Shown: positions 1 to 13,565, numbered from the stretch's first letter. The stretch is 64,000 nucleotides of DNA from Zygaena filipendulae (GCA_907165275.2 OU015662.1:9121501-9185500), one strand, 5' to 3'. Notes: generated by a model from the letters alone, not told the origin. Numbers and translations: made by a program.

Positions 1-1930
1 GCCGACCCGCTTCGTCCTTACAACACGTAACCACAACTTGACCTGTGACACTAAAGTTTGTGTATTCGCAATGATTTATAACATTCAAAGATCACTGTAC
101 CTAGTCTTTCCTCTTTATTTTGCAACTTTGTACATAAACACAACGCGACTCTACACTACATCGATTGTGAATAAAAAATTATCGGTTGATCTTTGATTGG
201 ATACACATTTTTTTTAAATTCATCACAGTGATTCTCTATTGGTTACACATTCAAACAGCAAGAGTAGCCAGGTGTATGTAATAAATAAACTTGAAATTGT
301 AACATAAATAACAATTACTTGATTAATATTTGAACTAGAGGTATTTCCGTGTAGGCACAGTTGTTTGCGTATACAAATATTATTCAGTTTTAATCGTACA
401 ATCATATTTTACCATTTGAGATTGGTCTCGTTTCCCGATTAAAGTTCCAGCCGCCGGATAGAGCGGGCGATCATTTAAATCGTCGAACATAGAGATACGA
501 GTACATTCCGTCGAGTTATGTTGTTAAAAAATGCCGTTATTACGCCATAAACACCAATTTTGGACTAATTGAAAAAGGAAAAAGCTGAACCCGATCACAA
601 ATTACCGACACTATATCAAGTGTTAAACGGTACTTATCGACGCCGAAACGGCGAGAGATTACTGAAGATGAAAAATACACAATTTGTGGCAATAAATCAG
701 AGTCGCGGACTGATGGTGTGTCCATACCTACAGTAGCTAGCGAGAGCGGCCGACCAGCGAGGCGTCCAGCCAACAGAACAGACAGAATCCACATCGAATA
801 AAATTGATGAAAATCAGTGTCGCCGAACGATTTTCGAGCACAAAGCAAAACTATCAGCTTTTCGTCACGCACAGGAACATTTATTAATATAACAAAACGT
901 AGTTATATATTATAACGAAGTTCATGGTACGAATGGGAGTAAAAAATCATTTCCGACACGGCGTCATACGGCTGCTCTACGGAAAAACAAAACAACTGTC
1001 ATTTTTTGAAATGATATATTTTTTTATATTTGTCTCTTTTCAGTTTTCACGCATAACGGACTCAGTTTAATATGGAAAAAACTTCGCTCTAACCAAGTGT
1101 TCCACGACACTCACGCATTTTTTATTAAATATATATTTACTTACACTGTTGTCTAAATTGTGCGTGGAATATTGTAATTTTACACATTTGCAACACTAAC
1201 AAAAAAAGTTTTGGGAAGTTACGAGCGCTTACTCATACCAGCTCGGCCTACATTGCCTTTCTAGTTAGTCCTTTCTCTGTGGTCCAGCCGCTCTGAATGT
1301 TTTATTTCATTTTATTTATTACGTATAGCGTAATTTCCAAAGCGAACACTTAATAACACGCCAGCCACCGCATCGGCGGATGTGTGTATAAGTAATCATC
1401 ATAGATTGATGCAGCGCACCTCGTTGTGTACAGTGTGAATTGAAAAATAATCACTACACCTCGACTCTCCACAGCCATTTTGATTAATTCGTAATTGGAG
1501 TGGAGAAACCTTTTAAAATAAACATTAATTTACAAGTAAATAGCTTGTTATACGAATTTTTTAAATAACTGTTTGCTATAACTCATTGCCATTTTAATCT
1601 ATTCCGAAAAGGAGTTATCATAGTAATTCTTTTTTTTTATTACGCACTAACCCAAATTTTATTAATATAATACAAGCAGCATGTTCCCGCTACCTGCCAC
1701 TATTTCAAGTCTCCGTTTTTTTTCTTAAGAAAAATGAATATAAAATTATTACGATTATTATAATAAACCGCGTTGCAACTATGGCTCCAACGTGGTTTTG
1801 ATTTGTGTTGTCAAGCAATCGCCGTCAATAATTTTGTGTAGGTAGGTCTCAGTTCGTGCGTTTTTTCGTTTATTTTCTTTCAGTCGGCCGGCTCGCCGCC
1901 CTTCTTACTATAATAATTTTATCCATACAA
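1..1930. other. Intergenic AT-rich DNA, no gene seen
   Basis: No reading frame here has recognisable domains or plausible splice structure. The segment at about 785-905 resembles about 23150-23275: both contain the phrase CAGTGTCGCCG followed by a CACGCAC-type stretch and an AT-rich tail. It is probably a short dispersed repeat. Nothing else could be assigned. Confidence 0.5.
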
Positions 1931-2089
1931 TTTAATCATTGACGTCTTTGGTTGCAGCAAAGGAACAATATTCATGTTCCCAATTCGAAACTCGTATAGC
2001 TGCCCGCTATAAAAGTCTCTCGAGGAAAAGAAAAGAACCTAAGTATTGGGTATACGTACTTTGTTCGTACATGAAGGAGTATACTAAGG

Positions 2090-2585
2090 CTCGACCGAGA
2101 TCTAGGTATCGGTCTCGGTCTCAGTCACGGTCTTGGTCTTGGCATTCTCGGCTACAAATCCAACCAAGAAATTTGTCTCGGTTCTTGGCTAGTTATAGAC
2201 GAGATTCTCGGTCTTGACCGAGATTGAAACTTTGTTCGGATCGGCATTCAAATTTTACTGCTAATATTTTTGAGTATTGGTTTTCGTCTGCGCCTGCAGC
2301 AAATAAGTTGTTATCTGCGCCGCCTAATTAAAGTGCAAGTGAACAACTGTTTAGCTAAGCTGGACAGTGTTGTATGACGAGAGGCGACACTCTTTGAAGG
2401 GCGAAAATGCCGAAAAAATGCTTTTTTTATGTTTTAATATAATGTTATTTAACTTTAATTATTAAAACAGTTAATTTTGTTAAACAATTAGTGGTGTATT
2501 AAAAAGTTAACAGTATTAAAAAAAATCACACTTTGTCTATTCTCGGTCTCGGCCGAGAACGAAAAACCCATCTCGGTCGAACCTT
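2090..2585. repeat. Degenerate TCTCGG / GGTCTTG simple repeat
   Basis: Irregular iterations of CTCGGT, TCTCGG and TCTTGG occur at about 2090-2235 and again at 2535-2585, including the near-palindrome TCTCGGTCTCGGCCGAGA. A short + frame across the first block reads as Arg-Ser dipeptides, but only because the repeat has a 6-base period. I do not treat it as an SR protein gene. Confidence 0.55.
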
Positions 2586-3141
2586 AGAGTATACCATAGA
2601 TGGCAATGATTGTTTTTCGAATAGATTAAATCAATATACTTGAATTCAATTGTTTGATTTTTTATATCAATTAGATTTTTATTTTATAATATACATATTA
2701 CTATATCTACCTTAATAATACCAAAGAACGTCAATTTAACTAACGTCTTTGACCACCGTCGAAGATACTTTTTCAAGGAGGTTCTCATTTTATCTATTTT
2801 TCTTGAAGATACTCGCAGGGAATTCTCTTGTAGGCCGTGTGTGCATTCTATAGACTATTTGCATCGTATAACATTGAACAAACATTTGTATTCAAAATGC
2901 AAGCTCTAATACGGTACGAAGCATAGACGGCTACGCAATTTATCTCAACAGATTCGATGCCCGTGTGCGCTGTTTCTGCCGCCTCACCACGGTAGATACC
3001 AAATTGCTTCTGCTAACATTAGAATGTAGATTGTTCTATTATTGTTTGTGTTCGGATTAGTAATAGGTGTATTATCCTATAAGTTAGAATTTATTTTAAT
3101 TGAATGTCTGCGATGTGCACAGTTGTAAAGGTTTAGATTAT

Positions 3142-3488
3142 ACAACGTGTTAATGAATTAACTGAAAACTAGAAAGTAGTTTGCTCAGAATCGACTAGCG
3201 AATCGATCGCACTATGTTTTAATATAGGTTATATTTTTCATTTTACTAGCCCATGTCTAAATTATTTATAATACAAGATTAGGCGCGAACGCGGCCAGCA
3301 GCAAAAAAAAATCGAACCGGTAGGCGCGGGCGTAGCGCTTGGAATTTCGTAGAGAGGTCACCTCCAAACTAATGTTGAACAACTTTTAAGGTATAAATTT
3401 TTTCGCCATAAAATATATTTTAATCATATTATTGTTTATTTTTTTAAATGGAGGTATCAGGTTTTCAGTTAATTCATTAACACGTTGT
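3142..3488. mobile_element. MITE-like element with perfect 28-bp terminal inverted repeats
   Basis: Bases 3142-3169 (starting ACAACGTGTTAATG) and 3461-3488 (ending CATTAACACGTTGT) are exact reverse complements over 28 bp. They enclose about 290 bp with no coding capacity. Length and structure fit a non-autonomous DNA transposon. The superfamily cannot be assigned because no clear target-site duplication was found. Confidence 0.7.
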
Positions 3489-4159
3489 ATTTAAACGTTT
3501 AGAATTTAAACTATGTATAACATGGGAAAATAAGAATGCAACAAAATGTCTTGGCCAACAGCTTGGAATATTTATATCCAAACAGTTAGATTACCTACCT
3601 CAGTCAGTCTAACAATTTGGAAAAAACTACTGGTCTAACTAGTTTGAATAAACCATATTTAGCTATTTTGTGACTTAAAAAGTATTATTTTTCTAAAATA
3701 TCACTGTTGAATTTCCTCAAAATCGAAGTAAAAACCAGAAAGTGTAAAGTCGGACTCAAAACCAATGATAGACAAAGTATTAAAATATATTTTTAGGGCG
3801 AGGGCGTTATTTTTGAGTTCAGACCGGAGTGAAGGATTCTAGAGTATTCTTATATAGAATCCTGAACGGAGAGAGGGATTCAAAGGAAATCGCCAGAGGA
3901 AAATATAATTTGAATGCCGAGTGGTACACTCTACATACTTTTCATCCCCCTCTATGAGAAAATGAAACAAGAAATCGCTGTAATATATTTATTTGTTATT
4001 AATTATAATACAAACCTTAGATAATATTTATTGCGTCCATTTTCACAGATTCCGGTGTTAATATGGTGCTCTCTTCACTACTTGACGAATACATTTTATG
4101 AAATCAATAAAATTGCATTAACAAATAAATAAACGTACACACAGAGAAAAGAAATAACT

Positions 4160-4215
4160 AGAGATGACATGTGGGCGGGGCAGACGCGCCACGGTTGCTA
4201 AAGAGGTTAGAGCAA
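4160..4215 (+). repeat. Dispersed repeat fragment (partner at 23370-23440)
   Basis: A stretch running from ACATGTGGGCGGG to AGAGCAAATGCTC recurs in reverse complement at about 23370-23440. It is probably part of a transposon end. Confidence 0.5.
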
Positions 4216-4627
4216 ATGCTCTAACTTTCCAAAAACTACTTTTGTTGGCATCCCGAATATATTTTCCACAATATTCCCGAAACTGTGAACTTTGTAAACA
4301 ACGATTAAGTTGAAACCTAACCAAACGGCGTTTCGTTTGTTTTTAAATGTTTTTGTGCGTGATGAATATAGTTTTGTGTGCTACAATCACCCGGTGACAC
4401 TGGTTATCGTTTGTTTCCATACTAAACTGAGTTGATGTCACTTCTATCTGTTCTGTGAACATACACAGCACATCAGTTGCCGCCTTTTACTTTTTTTTTT
4501 GTTTGTGGCGCGAGTCTCACCGGCCAGTAGTACTTTATTCATACAATTTGTGCAGTATTTGACGTTCGACCTCCTTGGTCGTCTCTGGCGATAGACATTA
4601 CAAGTTTCATATTCCAAATTCACAACT

Positions 4628-4659
4628 CATTATTACCCGCTGTTTAGCGGGTAATAATG
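4628..4659. repeat. Perfect 14-bp stem, 4-nt loop hairpin
   Basis: CATTATTACCCGCT is followed by the loop GTTT and then its exact reverse complement AGCGGGTAATAATG. No wider inverted repeat surrounds it. Confidence 0.75.
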
Positions 4660-5521
4660 GACTTCAGGACAACTTTTAGTCGCACTTATTGAAGGGAACC
4701 TAAACGTTCTACTTAAGGTGCACTTATATGCGTATAAAACGTTAGTTTTTTAATAGATGGGATAAAAAAATTATTTTCAACTGACTCGGACCTCGTTTGG
4801 GCTAGCCGGGCCGGGCTGTCTCTGATGAAATTATCAAGTCTGAGGTCTTTGTCGTCAAATATTTTTTTATTATTGGTTTCTGCGCAATGCAGATAGCGCG
4901 GAAATCACTGCAAGATTTCGTATAAAACTTTGTACTTATTTTTAACTATGATTATTATTTCTCTATCTACATACCTTTCTGCAACCTAGTTTCCTTTTTA
5001 TTTCTTTTACATAGTTATTTTATATGAAGTTACAAGGTATGTATTTTAAATATTACAAAGAAACCGTAGACAACAAGCGCATGTAATCGTATGTAACTTT
5101 GACAGTGAATAGTTGGTCGAATTCGCAGGTACTAGCATGAGTAAACGCAACCTTCATAGCTTATTAATTCATAATTATTCCAACAACGTAAGCATAATTA
5201 TAATATGATTATTGTACCTACTTACCTATTCAGACAGTCAGTGCCAGATGATCCAACAATTCATCTCAAGAGCAAATATTTCCGTTACTTTGTTGTTGGG
5301 GAAAGTATGTCATGCTGTATAAAACTTGGTCTGGAAGCGAGGAGTTGAAAATTTACATTCCATTTGACTTTATACTTAAAGTCCTTTCAAAAATCCACAT
5401 GAAAGCTACCTTCGCGGCATCTATCAGCGACACCCGGAAAGCCTATTGCTTGTTCATTATCTACTTCATTATATATAAAGAAATTTCAGATTAGTTCTCA
5501 GCCGGGAAAATTTCCGAATCT

Positions 5522-5720
5522 GGGACCGTATTTTTGAATCGTTCGAATTACTTTCGCACACGGAATTGTGAATTCACATGCGAACCATCAATCATAATAA
5601 GCCATGAGTTATGCAAATAAATAATTTATTATTATTATTAAAAATGCTCATACATTTTTTATGCGAATCTTGTAATTCCGTGTGCGAAAAGTAATTCGAA
5701 CGATTCAAAAATACGGCCCC
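5522..5720. mobile_element. Fold-back MITE, family 1 copy 1
   Basis: The left arm (GACCGTATTTTTGAATCGTT onward) and right arm (ending CGATTCAAAAATACGGCC) are near-perfect reverse complements over about 55-60 bp, with an AT-rich centre containing an ATT repeat. A second diverged copy with the same ends lies at 62884-63032, which confirms a dispersed family. It has no coding capacity. Confidence 0.8.
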
Positions 5721-6387
5721 TGAAACTGAAACAGCGAAACCTTTGTCTGTTGGATCAACATTTATCTACTTAGTTCAAAATTTAAATACATAAGCACATT
5801 GATCAGTATGGCGTAGGTGTCTAGAATAGTAATTCGATAATATAAAATATCCTTAAAAGTACACGTATACAAACTTGTGTAGTATTTTTTACTTCTATCC
5901 ATATCCTAAGAGACGGTGGTTAACTCAGTGGTTAATCGGGCGGTGACGTGGTCTCTCGCACCGTCGCCTTAAAAGGACTCTATTTCCTAATCGCCCCCGC
6001 AAAAACGTAGGTCTACGAATATTATTTATACGCGGCTGTACCTATAGCAAACAAATGACGGAACAACATACTCGCTTGAATGTGCGAGACTTGATGGAAA
6101 TTAAAGTATCTATGTAGTCTAATAAAATTACAATGCGTATAGCCTGTAGAAAAATCAAATCAAAATAATAGAAATTTCCATTTACATATTTAACAAAAAT
6201 GTAGTTTTATGCATTTCTGAAAGCTCAGACAAAACAATGGCGTAATATTATATGTCTGTTTACAAATTTACAAATTATGTAGGTGTAATTTTTTTACAGA
6301 AAAGAAAATGTTGGGTGCTCGATGCTCGTTCATCGGAAATCAGTAGGTATCTTTGAAAACAAACGCGTAAGTTTGCTCGCAAATATT

Positions 6388-6680
6388 CAGGGCCGGTCTT
6401 GTCTTTAGTGCAGGGCGTGCGGTGCACACGGGCGACAAACCGAATTCGGCTGAGAATCTGATAAATGCCGGGTTACCGGCGCCCCCCCCACGCTCGAGTC
6501 GCTTTGCATGTCGTGATGTCGTCTTCCTTTCTAACTAAACTCTCCCCCCTGTGAGGTGGTACGGTAATAAAATTAACGTATCTGATAAGTTTGGTGGTTT
6601 CATTCCCTTTTTTCGTGATGAGGGGGGGGCGCCTGGGTTCAGATCGCACACGGGCGCATCGGTGGCTAGGACCGGCGCTG
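6388..6680. mobile_element. hAT-type MITE with perfect 8-bp target-site duplication
   Basis: The element begins CAGGGCCGGTC and ends GACCGGCGCTG, imperfect inverted repeats with the CAG...CTG ends typical of hAT transposons. It is flanked on both sides by the identical octamer CAAATATT (6380-6387 and 6681-6688); an 8-bp duplication is diagnostic of hAT insertion. The 293-bp body has no transposase frame, so it is non-autonomous. Confidence 0.88.
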
Positions 6681-6689
6681 CAAATATTG

Positions 6690-8085
6690 TACAAACCAGT
6701 GGCGTTTTCTGGCGTCAGTACATAAATTAATTAAACGGATGAATTTCTTTGTTTAACTGTTTAAATATACCTACATTACAAAATCACAAAAAATATTTAT
6801 CTGAGATTATAATGCTGCTTCCTTAAAGACTTGAAACACCGATTAAAAATATCAATTAATTTCATAGGTAATGTAGAGTATACGTTTATAATACTAGGTA
6901 GATTGGGCAATTAACATTAAATTGCTTTGGGGAAGATATTATATATAACGAATAAATAAACGATAGATACAAAAATTTGTTTTAACTAATAATTTTAAAA
7001 CAGCGATATCTTGAAGTTTTTTTCAAATTCAGAGTAAATAAAGATTAAAATATTTTTTTAAACTAAGTATTTGTTATTTTCAGCTTGTGCTCAGATTGGC
7101 AAATACCTCCTTCAGTTCTCTCGCTACCTTGAGCGTTTCTCGTTTAATTGTAATCTGGCTTTTTTAGACTCAAATGCTGTCTATTCATTAACTTCAACGT
7201 TACAAACTATAATGATTAAGTAAATACATAATTTTGAAGTGTATCTTATCGTTCACCTCGCCCACTCTCTTGAATAAACAGCAGACATTTCGAATTCGAG
7301 CGGCTTTATTCTTTAAATAGCCAAGTAATTGCATTAATAAAATAGTTGTACCTAACTAGGTATGTCTAGATTTCTAGATTTTTAAACGGGTTACATCTTT
7401 TTCATATTGAACGGTCTATTAAAGATTAACTATACTTGGAAGAGCGACTGTTTGAGGATTGCAAAATAGTATTTATTTTTATAGTTAACTATTCAATCTC
7501 CCATGGCGTTATTCCGCGTTAATTTCAGAATTTCAGTGGGAATTCCGGGATAAAATGTACATTAGAATTTTCTCAATCGGTAGTATAGTAGTCAAAGAAA
7601 TATACCTACAAAAATCAAATATTTTCTCTGTATAATATGAGTAGGTACCTACTCAATATAAACACAATTCACAATTACAATACAAATAGATCAAAACCCA
7701 ATTAGCATAATAAATTTTATTTAAATACAGTTTTGGTTTTTATACAAACAGTTGAAATATTACGAAAACTTTTACAGTTGAATAAAAGTTATTGTAACAC
7801 CTAAAATTATAACGCTTTCACTTTGTTTAACGGCTTTGCTACCTTTTTTGCTTATTGCTTGTTGATATTGATTTCACTTGCCAACTACAAAATACCCAGA
7901 ATCGTAAAATCCGAGTAAAAAAGTAAAAGTATTACAATAAAGTGTTTTACGAAATACTTAATATACGAAAACATTATTAATTCACTTTTCTTTTCTTCAA
8001 AATGTTATGTTGAAAATAGCATTGATTCAAAGGACTTTTAGCACGAAACATGTAACAAGAAGGACAAAAGTATAAATAACAATCT
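6690..8085. other. Intergenic, no gene seen
   Basis: AT-rich sequence with no supported frame, RNA gene or clear repeat. Confidence 0.4.
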
Positions 8086-8087
8086 AT

Positions 8088-8245
8088 ACTATAATAAAAA
8101 AGTAGAATCCGCGTGTATGTTCACGTTGGTTCTATAAATCTTCGGAACTATACTGAATAGATTATCATGTGGTTTTCACATGGTGGGTAGATTAAGCTTA
8201 GCTTGGAGCAACATACTCTGCACAACACAAAATAGCAAATTCAAA
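8088..8245 (+). mobile_element. Helitron-like (Lep1-type) 5' fragment
   Basis: It starts TCTATACTATAATAAAA and continues with the same order of motifs as the full-length copy at 18198-18508 (GTAGAATCCGCG, GGTTTTCACATGG, AGATTAAGCTTAGC). The 3' CTAG end is missing, so the copy is truncated. Confidence 0.6.
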
Positions 8246-8249
8246 AACT

Positions 8250-9895
8250 ATAATACATGGTGAGCATAAAATAAATCTTTAAAAAAGTAACTATAACTCT
8301 TGTACTTCATTTAATTTCCACATTTTTCTCCACTTTGGTTCTGTATTGTTTTCCGCGGTTGTATTGTGGGTAGGTATATCTGTCATACTCGTGTCAACGT
8401 CCCGACGCCGCGCCGCGCCGTCAGGAGCACTCGATTGACGCTAACGAATGGTCTGATGAAAAAAGCCATCCGCTTGTCACTGTGGCACCATATCGGCCAC
8501 ATTTTTTATTTATCTTTTATTATCTAAATAAGACATTACGCGATATGAGGACGTCATCGCTTGAGGGTTGGGCCGACGAGACCTCCAGAAGAAGTGCGTC
8601 ATTCGCCCACCATCACAACGGATGGCACTCACACCCATATTTCGTGTTATAAGCACCCATGTAACGGGATATTATAACGAAACCACTGGCATTTAAGTCT
8701 GTTATAGCCAATGACTTGATTGTAACAGGTGTCAGAGGGAACGATGGGGGTTGTGCCCGTGTTATCTAAGAAAGCAAAAAGGGTACAGGTCGTTTTGAAA
8801 TGTCAAAAAGTTCTGTAATCATTTTACAATAGTTCCGGTAGCGACCCACATGTTTTATAGTAATATAATTATTGTGTGATTTGACGTAACTCTTGAGATT
8901 TACCATAGAGTTCTAGTATGTCGATTGGCCCGTATCGTACAATCGGCAATTTTTAGTTAACATCGCCCTAACATGATAAAAACATGCTTTTGAGTAGATA
9001 ATGAGTTAGCACAAGTATAAGTTTGTTGCTAGTTGTTGCAAACCAACTCGCCAGAGAATTAGGTAAATGCAGGTGCAAAGTTTTATAAAGCTAATCTTAT
9101 TCCCATTTTAGTTAACACGACTTTTATACATTATATACTCTCAAAATTTATTTTATTGGCATCTCAAATATGTGCTACAAAAAATAAATAAATAATTATG
9201 TAGAAAACTAAGAAAAATAATATAAAACTATTTCGAAAAGAGCCTAAATAAAATATATGTTACCAAAATGCGTTAAATATATTATTTCGTTACATTAATT
9301 TTTCGTCGTCGTAATAATCGTTCGTGTAGGTAGCTGCGTGACGAGCTTAGTGTAGTTTTCATCTGTTTTCAAGGCACCTAAACTTAGTTTCAGTTCCCTT
9401 CGACCCCACCATCTTTTTCCTTAAAAAATAGACACTAAGTTATTTTGTGTTCTACAAATCGAGTTTCAGTCAAATCGTGACGACTAACATGTAACCAGCT
9501 TGTTCTCCAATTTCATAATCTGATTTTATTACTGATTAAGGAATAGGTGATAATTTTTAAAATTATGGAATCAATTGATGTAAATAATAAATAAAAATAG
9601 CAATTATTTTATCAACAGATACTTAACCCTGAAAAATGCACGTTTTCTTACGACAAAATATTTAATATTTAAAAACTCCAGACAGAAAATGGGAAAGGTC
9701 AAACTCTCTTTTAATAAATAATCAGATACAAAGAACTTTCGAGGCATCCTCGAGAAGAATGTAGGCGGACATATAACCAACCTTTCGCACGCGTCATACT
9801 TGTCGCTCAAACTGAATTTTAAATTCGTGAAATAAATTATAAATGGTGCTAATAAAACATTGATATGATCTTAATGCAATCTACATATTCGTACC
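8250..9895. other. Intergenic, no gene seen
   Basis: Mixed AT-rich sequence with a short GC-rich patch at about 8400-8430. No supported gene or repeat boundary. Confidence 0.35.
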
Positions 9896-9899
9896 AATA

Positions 9900-10090
9900 T
9901 TCTAAATGAGAAAATGACTCTCTCTGTTTGTCTAACTCTCTGTTACCTTGACGCCTAAACTAATCGATCATCATAAAATTTTGCATGCTTTTTGTCAGGG
10001 GTACCGAAAAGGACATAAGGTCCTTTTTATCTCAGAACTTCCGTGGGAACTCCGGAATTAACTCGGGTGAAAAACGCTGTTAAAAACCGT
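9900..10090 (+). mobile_element. Helitron-like (Lep1-type) fragment
   Basis: It contains the family signatures TCATCATAAAATTTTGCATG, AAAGGACATAAGGTCCTTTT and GGGAACTCCGGAATTAA in the usual order. The CTAG terminus is lost. A related stretch in another subfamily follows at about 10225-10390. Confidence 0.6.
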
Positions 10091-10399
10091 CCAAATAGCG
10101 GCTTCAGCGCCTGCTGGTATCGATGCAAACGATTAATCCATCCCAAATATTTTGTGGTGATGGTTTGAGTAGTTAAGGCGTGAAAGAATAAGAAACATAC
10201 AGACAAACTCACATTTGCATTATTTATACTAGTACATATTATAAAGAGGTAAAGTTTTTGAGTGTGTGAGTTTGTAAGTTTGTGACGTTGTAGATCTACT
10301 GAACCGATTTTGAAAATCTTTCAGATTGTATAGGAAGTCCTGAGCGACATAGACATACTTTTTATCCTGGAATTCCTAAAGGAACTAATATTAGGTAGG

Positions 10400-11935
10400 A
10401 TTTGAGAGAGAAAAACAGACAATTTATATAAACGTTATAAATTAAAATAAGTTTTTTACGTTAATATATAATAGATATTAATGAGCATGATGAATAATTC
10501 AAGTGGGCGTGAATGGTCAAATACGAAACTATACAAGGAATATCAAAAAATATTCAAGAAAATGGTTTCCTTTGCAATCTAAGTAGGTATACAGTTTTAG
10601 TTTTTATTAAAATTAGTCTATAATAAAGTAGTATCGGCTGGAGGTCGACTTTTGGAAGAAGCCAAGACCGTTTCCAAAACCTTCGGTCTCATAATACGTT
10701 AAATGCGAATTCTGCTTTATACAAGTCTAATAATAACTACCTATTGTCTATTACCATTATTCACCTAAAATTAGGTAACACGTTCTCACGTAGGAGAATA
10801 TATACGTATACAAGCACAATAGCTGTTACCATTATACCCATTAGCTTTCATTTCTGACATTCACTCGAAATAATGAATTTCGTAATTTCAGGTGTAGGCG
10901 ATACGCCACGTGTGTGCGTAGGCCATGATTTCAGAACGCATCTATCATTTCTGTGAAAGGTGGCGAAAACCTTGCCAAAGTTAGCAAAGACTACGTTTTC
11001 CAATGAATCTTTGCTTAATGAGTTTAAATCATAGAATTTTCTCACAGAAATGATGTGTAGTGAAAATTTATTATAACGACACAAGAACAAAGTTTTTTTT
11101 AATCGTATTGATTTTAAAGGACCTTTATGAAATCGATTATAATTATGTCGGTCCCATTATATTATGTACAAAAACTTTTTAGACACCAAAAAATAAATCT
11201 ACACGCCAATATTTCACAACATTGAAAAACAGCAACTAAAAATAATTAAATTGCAAGAACAAAGTAATAGGAACAATAAGAATAATGAACTCATTCTTTT
11301 GTAAATAAATACCTAATTTATCATGGGTGGAAAATTCAAGTTTAAAAACTTTTCTCATTAATCTTTAGACACGATTGTAATTCTAGTTAGTACCTCCTAT
11401 TTTATATAAGTGTTGTGTATACATAGTAATTTTGATGTTTCCAAGTATAAGTTGCCTGGAAGAAATTGTTTTTAAGCAATAAGGCCGGATTTGATTGCCA
11501 ACAGAAATGTGATAGGTATAAAAAAAACCACGAAACTTAGCTTTTAGGCAAAAGGAAGTAATTCAGCGTAAGCTGCTCGGGACCTAGGTCACGAGGCTAG
11601 TTTTTAATTACTCCCCTCTGGATTAGAGAGGCCTCAACATGCAGTAAGGAACCTACTATTAAAATATATCAACAATAACTGAGAGGAAAAATACAATAAA
11701 ACAAAGAAATAACTAAAATATAATTTTGAATATTTTAAAAACAAAATAACTAAAGCTAAAAATCTATACATAAATTAATTATTATTATAAAAAAAATTAT
11801 AGAGCTGTTATCTACATGAAACACGGTACGCTTAGTGCTTACATGGTAAACACAATTTTTAGCACAAAAAGTTTATACCTTGATGCGGGAAACGAACTCG
11901 CAACATCAGCCGTAGTAGTCGGTCTTGTTTAACAA
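10400..11935. other. Intergenic, no gene seen
   Basis: AT-rich, with no convincing frame. The 80-codon minus frame at 10848-11090 has no domain or codon-bias support. Confidence 0.35.
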
Positions 11936-11939
11936 CGGT

Positions 11940-13200
11940 GCTGTCGTTACTGGAAAAACAAAATTTTAACAAAAAAATAAAAACCGACTAAAAAAACAAT
12001 TTTGTTTTGTTATTTTTAGCTTTTTATTTTTGTTTTTTTCGAAGTCAGTTTTTATATTTTTGTTAAAATTTTGTTTATTTCTCGCTTTTAAGTGGGTTGG
12101 TTTGTAATTTATCTAAGTTACAATAGCCAACTGCTCATCACTTTTTATAATATATTCCTTTTCCCGAAGCAGGAACGTTAATTGTTGAGGAGTTCTCCTG
12201 GTACATCACCATCAGCTTCTCTTCACCGTATGCATTGTGACACATAAATTGCTTAGCAAGCATTTTGAAGTAATCGAAAGGCAAACCGTGAAATACTTAT
12301 TATTCAGTAGTTCCGGTGGCCATCTATGGTCTTCAGTTCCGCTTCATCAATGGGCATGTTGACTAATTTTTATTTTTTAGTCCGTCTTGTAGATTATTAA
12401 AAAATATTGGACACGTATTTTTTCTTTTTTTACGTAATCAAAAAATAACGGCGATATATTGTGTTGAAATTTCGCGTGACGTCACTATTCTGACAGTTTG
12501 CATGGCGGTTTTAGCGGTTAGTGACGTCACGACCCCCTCACCCTAAACTTTAATGCGCTTTATCTCTGTATATTTTAATTTATTTAAAAAAGCAAAAAAT
12601 ACGTGTCTATTGTTTTTTTATTTTCTAACTGACGGACTAATTAGAATTTTGATTTTCAAAAGTAGTCAACATCCCTATTGGTGATTTTCAAAAGCAAATG
12701 AAAAAGGAATACTAAAAGGAATTCTAAAATCGCTATAGGTGTGCCTATAATATTTGAAGAGTTCCGTCGAATTCTCCAAGATCCCATCATCAAATCCTAC
12801 CACATATTTTACCCTAGTCTATTTACTAATACAAAAATGATTTATTAATTTATTTTTTTAAACTCTGCGCCCACACCCGTGACGCCACACGCGGCTCCAG
12901 CGGAAGACCTGATGGTTCCTAGCTTATGCTGAGCTGGTTGCCCTTTTGTTGCGACACGCTATTTAGGCTACTTTTTGTTTATTCGTATTATTTAATTGTG
13001 GTCGTAACGAATAAACTATATTCCATTTCATTTCATCTTATGACAATGGGACCACCTCGGGAGCATACCCTTTCAAACAAAAAAAGAATTTTCCAAATCG
13101 GTCCAACCGTCTTCGAGTAATCGCGTAACAAACATACAAAAAAAAAACATTCAGACGAATTAAGAACCTCCTCCTTTTTGGGAAGTCGGTTAAAAACGTA
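11940..13200 (+). repeat. Composite dispersed repeat, copy A, interrupted by a MITE
   Basis: Segments at about 12100-12350 and 12690-12795 match, in reverse complement, about 42355-42800. Shared phrases include TTGTTGAGGAGTTCTCC, AGTAGTTCCG, GGTCTTCA, ATCGCTATAGGTG and AGATCCCATCATC. Copy B is continuous where copy A is split at 12351-12679, so the MITE inserted into copy A. The right end (13130-13195) terminates GGGAAGTCGGTTAAAAA after an A-rich run, as many lepidopteran retroelement tails do. The element class is uncertain. Confidence 0.6.
12351..12679. mobile_element. MITE, family 2 copy 1 (carries two perfect CREs)
   Basis: The inverted ends run from about GGGCATGTTGACTAAT to TAGTCAACATCCC, with the inner pair TAGTCCGTC/GACGGACTA. 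The copy at 54781-55112 is about 90% similar by eye across its whole length. Both contain TGACGTCA twice (here 12477-12484 and 12522-12529). There is no reading frame. Confidence 0.8.
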
Positions 13201-13439
13201 CAAAGACGTGAAATGACAAACGTAAAAATTTATAGTTATTTGATACGAAGACTCGCAAGTCGAGGGATCTTACAACGTCGCTCAGGTTTGTAAAGTTTAA
13301 TCCCTACACTTCTCAATAGAACTTGAAAGTGGAACAAATTAAAGTTTAATTGACTTTTATTGAAATAAAAAGTTTTTTCCCGCCAGTGATTAAAGTTTGT
13401 TTCTAAAAAGTTTGTTGTGTGGTTTATAGAAACTTCTGA

Positions 13440-13565
13440 TGATCCGTGGGTTAAGGGAATGCGTGGGTGCCGGCCGGGTGCCGAGCCCCCGCGTGCCCCC
13501 CGCCCGCCCCCGCACACCCCGACGCACCCCGCACGCACTTTGACATTTACCCGGGAAGCGTGTTG
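13440..13565. promoter_or_regulatory. GC-rich island with Egr consensus site, upstream of promoter A
   Basis: A C-rich/G-rich patch about 1 kb upstream of the main promoter island. It contains CGCCCCCGC at 13505-13513, the exact complement of the Egr-type site GCGGGGGCG, and a weaker GCGTGGGTG at 13461-13469. Function is inferred only. Confidence 0.4.

Noticed and set aside
1939..2217. Arg-Ser-rich 92-codon frame resembling an SR protein
   Set aside because: The RS dipeptides come from a degenerate TCTCGG repeat with 6-base period.
5967..5976. Perfect CArG box CCTTAAAAGG upstream of the gene
   Set aside because: It lies 8.9 kb upstream in what looks like a SINE-like stretch (5921-6000), so it is probably coincidental.
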